Assembly: GCA_036381035.1 (NCBI GenBank)
Contig: DASVDQ010000005.1
Location: forward strand, 1 to 47,517
Direction: 5' to 3'
Length of the DNA: 47,517 nucleotides
DNA from: Trueperaceae bacterium
Lineage (GTDB): Bacteria; Deinococcota; Deinococci; Deinococcales; Trueperaceae
The notes beneath the pieces were generated by a model. That model was given only the letters and a program-made list of their open reading frames with translations. It searched no databases and was not told the origin of the DNA. How positions within the stretch are numbered: position 1 is the stretch's first letter; the number at the start of each line of letters is the position of its first letter. A program made the translations under genes and the position numbers. Below are positions 42,968 to 47,517 of this stretch, piece after piece.

Positions 42968-43932
42968 CAGTACTCCACCCGCCGCTGGGTGATGCGGAGC
43001 TGGAGGAGCGTGACGACCATGATGATGACGAAGAGAAGCACGGTGACGGCCGCCGCGTAGCCGATCTGGAACTTCTGGAACGCCTGCTGGTACATGTACA
43101 GGGCGATCGTCAGGGTGCTGCCGAGCGGCCCGCCCTGGTCGGTGAAGTTGATGTTCACGACCTGGTCGAAGAGCTGCAGCGTCACGATCGTCGAGATGAT
43201 CAGCGAGAAGACAAGCACGGGGTTCAGGAGCGGGAACGTGACGTGCCAGAACCGCTGCCAGGCGTTGGCGCCGTCGATGGCCGCGGCCTCGTGCACCTCG
43301 CGGGGCACGCCCTGCAGGCCGGCGAGGAAGATCACGACCTGGAAGCCGAGCTGCTGCCAGATCACCACGGCCGCCACGGCTGGCAGCGCCTGCTGCGGGC
43401 TCGTGAGGAACGGCTGCGGGTCGATGGCGAGGAACGGCAGGCCGATGCGCGTGACGAACTCGCTCCAGCCGTAGAGCAGGTTGTTGATGACCCCGAAGTT
43501 CACCGAGTACATCCAGCCCCAGACCCAGGCGACGGCCGCAGCGGGCGTGACGTACGGGGCGAAGTAGACGGCGCGGAACACGGACCGGAAGCGCTTCACC
43601 GAGTCGAGCAGGACGGCGAAGAAGAGGCCGAGGGCCACCTGGCCCGGCACGATGATCAGCGAGTACCTCAGCATGTTGCGGAGCGCCTTGTAGAGGTCGC
43701 CGCGCGCCGCGATCTCGGCGGCCATCTGCTGGTAGTAGCGCAGGCCGACGAACGTTCGCTGGTCCGGGTCGACGTGCCAGGTGAAGAACGACAGGCGGAA
43801 CGACTGCAGCGCCGGCCACAGGCGCAGGTAGAGGAAGAACGCCAGCGGGACGAGCAGGAAGGCGTAGGCCCAGAGGGCCTCCCTGGTGCTGAGCCGCAGC
43901 CGGCGGCGTGGTCGTTCGCGTTCGAGGGCCAT
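42967..43932 (-). CDS. Sugar ABC transporter permease (MalF type)
   Basis: A 321-residue permease beginning with a basic cytoplasmic stretch, then ALWAYAFLLVPLAFFLYLRLWPAL. Membrane segments include RAVYFAPYVTPAAAVAWVWGWMYS, and the EAA loop reads REVHEAAAIDGANAWQRFWHVTFPLL. It pairs with the following permease. The gene lies about 100 nt after the binding-protein gene; a stable hairpin occupies this gap and probably lowers expression of the permeases relative to the binding protein. Confidence 0.92.
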   Translation of the reverse strand: MALERERPRRRLRLSTREALWAYAFLLVPLAFFLYLRLWPALQSFRLSFFTWHVDPDQRTFVGLRYYQQMAAEIAARGDLYKALRNMLRYSLIIVPGQVALGLFFAVLLDSVKRFRSVFRAVYFAPYVTPAAAVAWVWGWMYSVNFGVINNLLYGWSEFVTRIGLPFLAIDPQPFLTSPQQALPAVAAVVIWQQLGFQVVIFLAGLQGVPREVHEAAAIDGANAWQRFWHVTFPLLNPVLVFSLIISTIVTLQLFDQVVNINFTDQGGPLGSTLTIALYMYQQAFQKFQIGYAAAVTVLLFVIIMVVTLLQLRITQRRVEY

Positions 43933-43976
43933 GAGCTTGGACGCAGCCTAGAACGGCCGCCGGCCTCCGGGGAACG

Positions 43977-44008
43977 GCAGGCCCCGCACCGGTGGGCGCG
44001 GGGCCTGC
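43977..44008 (-). terminator. Intercistronic hairpin between binding protein and permease genes
   Basis: GCAGGCCCCGC and GCGGGGCCTGC form a perfect 11-bp stem with a 10-nt loop. Such stems after binding-protein genes are known to raise their mRNA stability or reduce read-through into permease genes. Confidence 0.65.
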
Positions 44009-44034
44009 GGATGAGCGACCGAGGCGGGGGCGCG

Positions 44035-45279
44035 CTACCTCAGCGAGTCGATGAGCGCCTGCTCGGCGGCGGCGGCCTCCTGGATCGCGGTGGCGGGGTC
44101 GACGCCCTCCAGCACGACCGCGTTGATCGCGTCGACCAGGGTGTCGCGCTGGCCGGTCTCGTCGTAGAAGATCGTGGCGTGCGCGTAGTCGAGCGCGCGC
44201 ACGAACGGCCCGTAGACGGGGTCGGCGGCGAGCTCGGGGTCCGAGATCAGGCTGCGGCGCGCCGGCAGCTCGCCGGTCACCTCGAGCCAGATCCTCATGG
44301 CCTCCTCGCTGGTGACGAACTGGAGGAAGCGGGAGGCGGCCTCGAGCTTGGCCGGGTCGTCGGCGGCGTTCGGCGTGATGCCGTTCATGAAGAACGAGGC
44401 GAAGTTCGACCTGACGCCGTTGTCGAACGTCGGCAGCTCGGCGACGCCCCAGTTGAAATCGACCTTCTGCACGTCGCCGATCGCGAAGCTGCCGTCGATG
44501 ATCATCGCGATGTTCTGGAGCTGGCGGAAGCCGTCGCGGTAGCCGTTGTTGCCCGGCACGAACTCCGGCACGGCGAACTCGTGCTCGGTCACCCAGCTCG
44601 TGTAGAACGCGAGGGCCTGGACGCCGGCCTCGCTGTCGTAGGTGACCTCGGTGTTGTCGTCCGAGTACGGCTGCCCGCCGAACTGGCGCACGAGGACCTC
44701 GCGCACGAGGTGGTGGTCCTGGCCGCCCGGAGCGAAGCCGTAGCCGACCTCCACGAAGCGGGAGCCCTGCCGCACGGTGAGGGCCTTGGCCATCTCGATG
44801 AACTCGTCCCAGGTCTCGGGCGGTCCGTCGAAGCCGGCGGCCTGCAGCTTGTCGAGGTTGTAGAACAGCGCGAGGCTGCGCACGGCGGTCGGCAGGCCGT
44901 ACCAGACGCCGTCGACCTTGGCGGCCTGGACGAGCGGGGCGAACTCCTCGTCGAGCGCGGCGTAGTCGAAGTACTCCTCGGGCAGCGGGACGACGTAGCC
45001 GGCGCGCTGCCAGGTGGGCAGCCAGCCGTAGAAGAGCTGCACGACGTCGGCGCCCTGGCCGGCCGGCAGCGAGGCCGCGACCTGCTGCTGGTAGCCGTCG
45101 TAGGGGAACGTCTCTTGGACCACGTGGATGTCGGGGTTCTCGGCCTCGAACATCTCGATGAGGCGGTTCATGGCCTCGACCCGGACGGCGAAGTCGTACT
45201 GCCAGTAGGTGATCGTGGTCTGCGCGCTCGCCGCGGCGGCGAGGAGCAGCGCTACCAGCGCCAGTAGGATCCTCTTCAT
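44035..45279 (-). CDS. Sugar ABC transporter substrate-binding protein
   Basis: A 414-residue family 1 solute-binding protein with a signal peptide MKRILLALVALLLAAAASAQ, cleaved near SAQ. The mature part begins TTITYWQYDF and includes IEMFEAENPDIHVVQETFPYDGYQQQVAASLPAGQ-type features (first lobe, read in short pieces), then GLPTAVRSLALFYNLDKL and FFMNGITPNA. It starts at ATG 45279 with GGAG upstream, only 2 nt after the ArgH-like lyase stop, so the lyase and transporter share a transcript. The ligand is unknown. Confidence 0.9.
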   Translation of the reverse strand: MKRILLALVALLLAAAASAQTTITYWQYDFAVRVEAMNRLIEMFEAENPDIHVVQETFPYDGYQQQVAASLPAGQGADVVQLFYGWLPTWQRAGYVVPLPEEYFDYAALDEEFAPLVQAAKVDGVWYGLPTAVRSLALFYNLDKLQAAGFDGPPETWDEFIEMAKALTVRQGSRFVEVGYGFAPGGQDHHLVREVLVRQFGGQPYSDDNTEVTYDSEAGVQALAFYTSWVTEHEFAVPEFVPGNNGYRDGFRQLQNIAMIIDGSFAIGDVQKVDFNWGVAELPTFDNGVRSNFASFFMNGITPNAADDPAKLEAASRFLQFVTSEEAMRIWLEVTGELPARRSLISDPELAADPVYGPFVRALDYAHATIFYDETGQRDTLVDAINAVVLEGVDPATAIQEAAAAEQALIDSLR

Positions 45280-45281
45280 CT

Positions 45282-46727
45282 CTAGACCTGCTCCTTTCCG
45301 ATCTCACGCAACCGCGCCCTGGCGGCCGCCAGCGCGTCCTTGCGTTCCCGCAGGGCTCGGAGGTCGCCACCCAAGCGCTCCTCGGCCCGAACGAGCCTTC
45401 CTGACATCGCCGCCGGCGCCGGCATGCCCACGCCGGCGCGCCGGGCCACGAACGCGGCCGGGTCGACGGCCTGCGCCAGCGCCGCGGACTCGAGCCGCGG
45501 TCCCCCGACCGCGACGAGGTCGTCCGGCGTGGCGGCGGAGAGCGGACGCCCCTCGGCGGCCAGGCGCCCGACCAGGTCCGCGACCACGCGGTGCGCGGCC
45601 GGGAAGCCGAGGCCGGCGTCGCGAGCGAGCACGTCGGCGAGCTCCGTGGCGGTCGTGTCGGTGGCGGCGGCCGCCTGCGCGAGCCGTCCGCGATCGAAGT
45701 CGCCGCCGGAGAGGCAGGCCGCGACGAGCTCCAGCGCCCCGCCGAGCTGGCGGTGCAGGGTCACGAGCCCGCCCTGGATGTCCGGGCCGAAGTCGTTGAG
45801 GTCGGTGAAGGGGATGTTGTGGCTCGAGTAGGTGACCATGCCGGCAGAGCCCAGCGCGCGCGAGAGGCGCGTGCGGGCGTGCTCGAGCGCCACGGGGTTG
45901 CGCTTCTGGGGCATGATCGACGAGCCCTGCACGAGGTCGTCGGCGAGCCGGTAGTGGTCGGCGGCCGCCCACGACAGGAGGTCGTTGACGAAGCGGCCGA
46001 GGTCGAGCGCCAGCGAGGTCGCGACCATCGCGAGGTCGACCTCCCAGTCCGAGGAGGCGACGGCGTCGTAGGTGTTGGTGACGGGCCCGTCGAAGCCGAG
46101 CGCGGCGGCCGTCGACGCCCTGTCGATGGGGTGCGACGTGCCCGCCAGCGCCGCCGCGCCCAGGGGGCAGCGGTTCATGCGCGCGTACGCCTGCAGGGCG
46201 CGCTCGGAGTCGCGCGCCAGCATGTCCTCGACGGCCGAGAGGTAGTGCGCGACCGTGGTGGGCTGGCCGGGCCGGTGGTGGGTCTGGGCGATGAGGACCG
46301 TGTCGAGGTGCGAGCGCGCCCTGTCGAGCAGCAGCCGCCTGACCTCCGCGAGCCGCAGGCCGACGTCGAGCAGCAGCTCGCGCCCGTGCATCTTGTAGAC
46401 GGTCATGTCGAGGTCGTTGCGGCTCAGCCCCAGCCGGATGAGGCCGACGGCGTCGCCGTAGCGGGCCTCGAGCACGCGCTGCAGCGCGAAGTAGAGGTCG
46501 GGGACGTCATCGGCCTGCACCGGCACCGGCTCCTCGTGCAGCGCGACCAGCCCCGCCCGCAGCGCGGCGCCCCGCTCCCGCACCGCCGGCGCGGCGTGCG
46601 CCGGCAGCGCCAGGACGGCGTCGAGGTGGGCCGTCATCGCGTCGATGAAGTGGTGCAGCAGGTGCTCGCCCGCGAACCGGTAGTCGAGGGCGAGAACCTG
46701 CCCGCGGTAAGCCGGATGCCACGTCAT
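45282..46727 (-). CDS. Divergent argininosuccinate lyase-family protein
   Basis: A 481-residue member of the fumarase/aspartase superfamily, closest in pattern to ArgH. The signature GSSIMPQKRNP with the flexible catalytic loop is intact, as are LSRND (substrate binding) and AGTSHPIDR. The N-terminus lacks the usual WGGRF start and the I-x-x-D-I-x-G-S-x-A-H block of ArgH. The central HTHHRPGQPTT-like segment reads QTHHRPGQPTT. It sits upstream of a sugar-type ABC system rather than in an arginine operon, which suggests it acts on a different amino-dicarboxylate adduct, as in EDDS lyase. A start at ATG 46727 is plausible with GAGGGG upstream. Either a true ArgH or a specialised lyase is possible. 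Confidence 0.75.
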   Translation of the reverse strand: MTWHPAYRGQVLALDYRFAGEHLLHHFIDAMTAHLDAVLALPAHAAPAVRERGAALRAGLVALHEEPVPVQADDVPDLYFALQRVLEARYGDAVGLIRLGLSRNDLDMTVYKMHGRELLLDVGLRLAEVRRLLLDRARSHLDTVLIAQTHHRPGQPTTVAHYLSAVEDMLARDSERALQAYARMNRCPLGAAALAGTSHPIDRASTAAALGFDGPVTNTYDAVASSDWEVDLAMVATSLALDLGRFVNDLLSWAAADHYRLADDLVQGSSIMPQKRNPVALEHARTRLSRALGSAGMVTYSSHNIPFTDLNDFGPDIQGGLVTLHRQLGGALELVAACLSGGDFDRGRLAQAAAATDTTATELADVLARDAGLGFPAAHRVVADLVGRLAAEGRPLSAATPDDLVAVGGPRLESAALAQAVDPAAFVARRAGVGMPAPAAMSGRLVRAEERLGGDLRALRERKDALAAARARLREIGKEQV

Positions 46728-46775
46728 GCAGCTAGGTCCCCTCGGTGGCCGCGCCCTGGCGCGCGCGGGCGGCGG

Positions 46776-46790
46776 CCGGACGACGTCCGG
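46776..46790. repeat. 15-bp inverted repeat upstream of the ArgH-like operon
   Basis: CCGGACG and CGTCCGG flank one central base, about 50 nt upstream of the ArgH-like start. It could be an operator or a short RNA hairpin; no regulator gene is adjacent. Confidence 0.35.
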
Positions 46791-46865
46791 TGCGAGGGCA
46801 CGATACCCGGCGGGGGTCCGCGCCTGTCGTCGCCGGGTAGCTGCGAGGCTAACGCGGCCTCAACG

Positions 46866-47517
46866 CTAGCGCCAGGGCAGGGCGCTGCCCTTCCACACGG
46901 TGCCGGCGCGGCGCAGGACGTCGCGCGTGCGCCAGGCGTTGGGCTCGCTCACGCCGCGCAGCAGCACCCAGGCGAACATCCGGCCGATCCCCGACACGGC
47001 GAAGAGCGTGTGGAAGCCGTTCCAGCCCGCCACCGCGTAGTCGAGCGACTGGAACACGCCGAGCAGGGGACCGGAGAGCGACCCGCCGGCGAACCCGGCC
47101 AGGCCGGTGATCACCGAGTAGGAGGCGATGAACGAGACGCGCCCCACCTTGGGCGCCGTGACCAGGGCCAGGTTGAACAGGGCGAGCCCGACCGCGCCGA
47201 ACGCGACGGCGTCGGAGAGGGCGGCGATCCACACGTAGGTCAGGTCCCCGTGGATGCCCGCCAGGATCCAGTTCGTCGGCAGCAGGGCGCCGTGGAGGAA
47301 GGTGCCGATGCCGAGCATCGCCTTGTTGCCCACCCTGTCGGCGATGCGTCCCCAGCGGCTGCTCGTGAACAGCGAGGCGGCGGCGGTCAGCGACGTGTAG
47401 ACGGCGACCTGCGTGAACGACATCTCCAGGCTCTCCAGGAAGTAGGCCGTCGTGAAGGGGTTCGAGAGCATGACGACGAACTGCCAGTAGACCGCGAAGC
47501 GGAGGAAGCGCCGGAAG
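46866..47517 (-). CDS. MFS transporter, C-terminal part (starts beyond the right edge)
   Basis: The last roughly 217 codons of a major facilitator superfamily transporter. The reading frame is open to the right edge, so the N-terminal half lies outside the window. About six membrane helices are visible, with a motif-A-like turn SRWGRIADRVGNKAML between two helices, which marks the start of an MFS half. Substrate unknown. The gene ends with a short basic tail (VWKGSALPWR) and is followed by a 138-nt gap before the ArgH-like gene. Confidence 0.85.
   Translation of the reverse strand, partial: FRRFLRFAVYWQFVVMLSNPFTTAYFLESLEMSFTQVAVYTSLTAAASLFTSSRWGRIADRVGNKAMLGIGTFLHGALLPTNWILAGIHGDLTYVWIAALSDAVAFGAVGLALFNLALVTAPKVGRVSFIASYSVITGLAGFAGGSLSGPLLGVFQSLDYAVAGWNGFHTLFAVSGIGRMFAWVLLRGVSEPNAWRTRDVLRRAGTVWKGSALPWR

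Overview
The window is about 47.5 kb of high-GC chromosomal DNA from a member of the Deinococcota, most likely a Truepera/Trueperaceae-like bacterium. This rests on sequence features, not a database hit. The 23S-5S-tRNA-Gly(GCC) operon is unlinked from 16S, as known in Thermus. The Gre-family gene is of the Gfh1 type (acidic DDYDD tip), a lineage-specific factor of this phylum. Many genes carry a TANNNT -10 box only 6-9 nt before the start codon, the leaderless arrangement described in Deinococcus.

Layout, left to right. (1) 1-2315: putrescine synthesis, with speA (partial) divergent from aguA-aguB. (2) 2316-3502: a lower-GC island with one DUF3800-like gene. (3) 3638-5209: a GldC-like protein and a long-form nucleotidyltransferase (RmlA type). 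(4) 5227-15837: two divergent carbohydrate operons around a LacI regulator. Minus strand: MDR dehydrogenase, Gfo/Idh/MocA oxidoreductase and GH36 alpha-galactosidase. Plus strand: lacI, binding protein, two permeases, ATPase and a GH63 glycosylglycerate hydrolase. A near-perfect LacI-type palindrome lies just downstream of a good lacI promoter. (5) 15902-23558: GH13 amylase-family enzyme, lysS, gfh1, lytic transglycosylase, NUDIX hydrolase and the MsrPQ periplasmic methionine sulfoxide repair pair. (6) 23729-32170: a tightly packed five-gene minus-strand operon. It encodes a class III cyclase/ATPase/TPR protein, a response regulator fused to a thioredoxin-reductase-like flavoprotein, a cNMP-binding histidine kinase, and a betaine-type binding protein and permease without their ATPase. 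(7) 32476-34304: a small membrane protein and a beta-propeller protein. (8) 34501-38577: the rRNA operon. (9) 38574-42108: K+ or Na+/H+ antiporter, mgsA, a small coupled protein, OsmC and 5-formyl-THF cyclo-ligase. (10) 42089-47517: a second sugar ABC system without ATPase, co-operonic with a divergent ArgH-family lyase, and a partial MFS transporter.

The most striking observation is in the 23S gene. It is about 3.5 kb instead of about 2.9 kb because it contains two small related group I introns (about 280 nt each, no homing endonuclease) at the sites equivalent to E. coli 1917 and 1931. The exon between them is only about 14 nt. P7 pairing, GNRA-capped hairpins and, for the first intron, textbook P1 (U-G) and P10 pairings can be read directly.

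The second notable system is the cyclase / receiver-flavoprotein / cNMP-kinase operon. A nucleotide second messenger could be made, sensed and relayed to a flavoprotein within one transcript that also encodes osmolyte-binding and membrane components.
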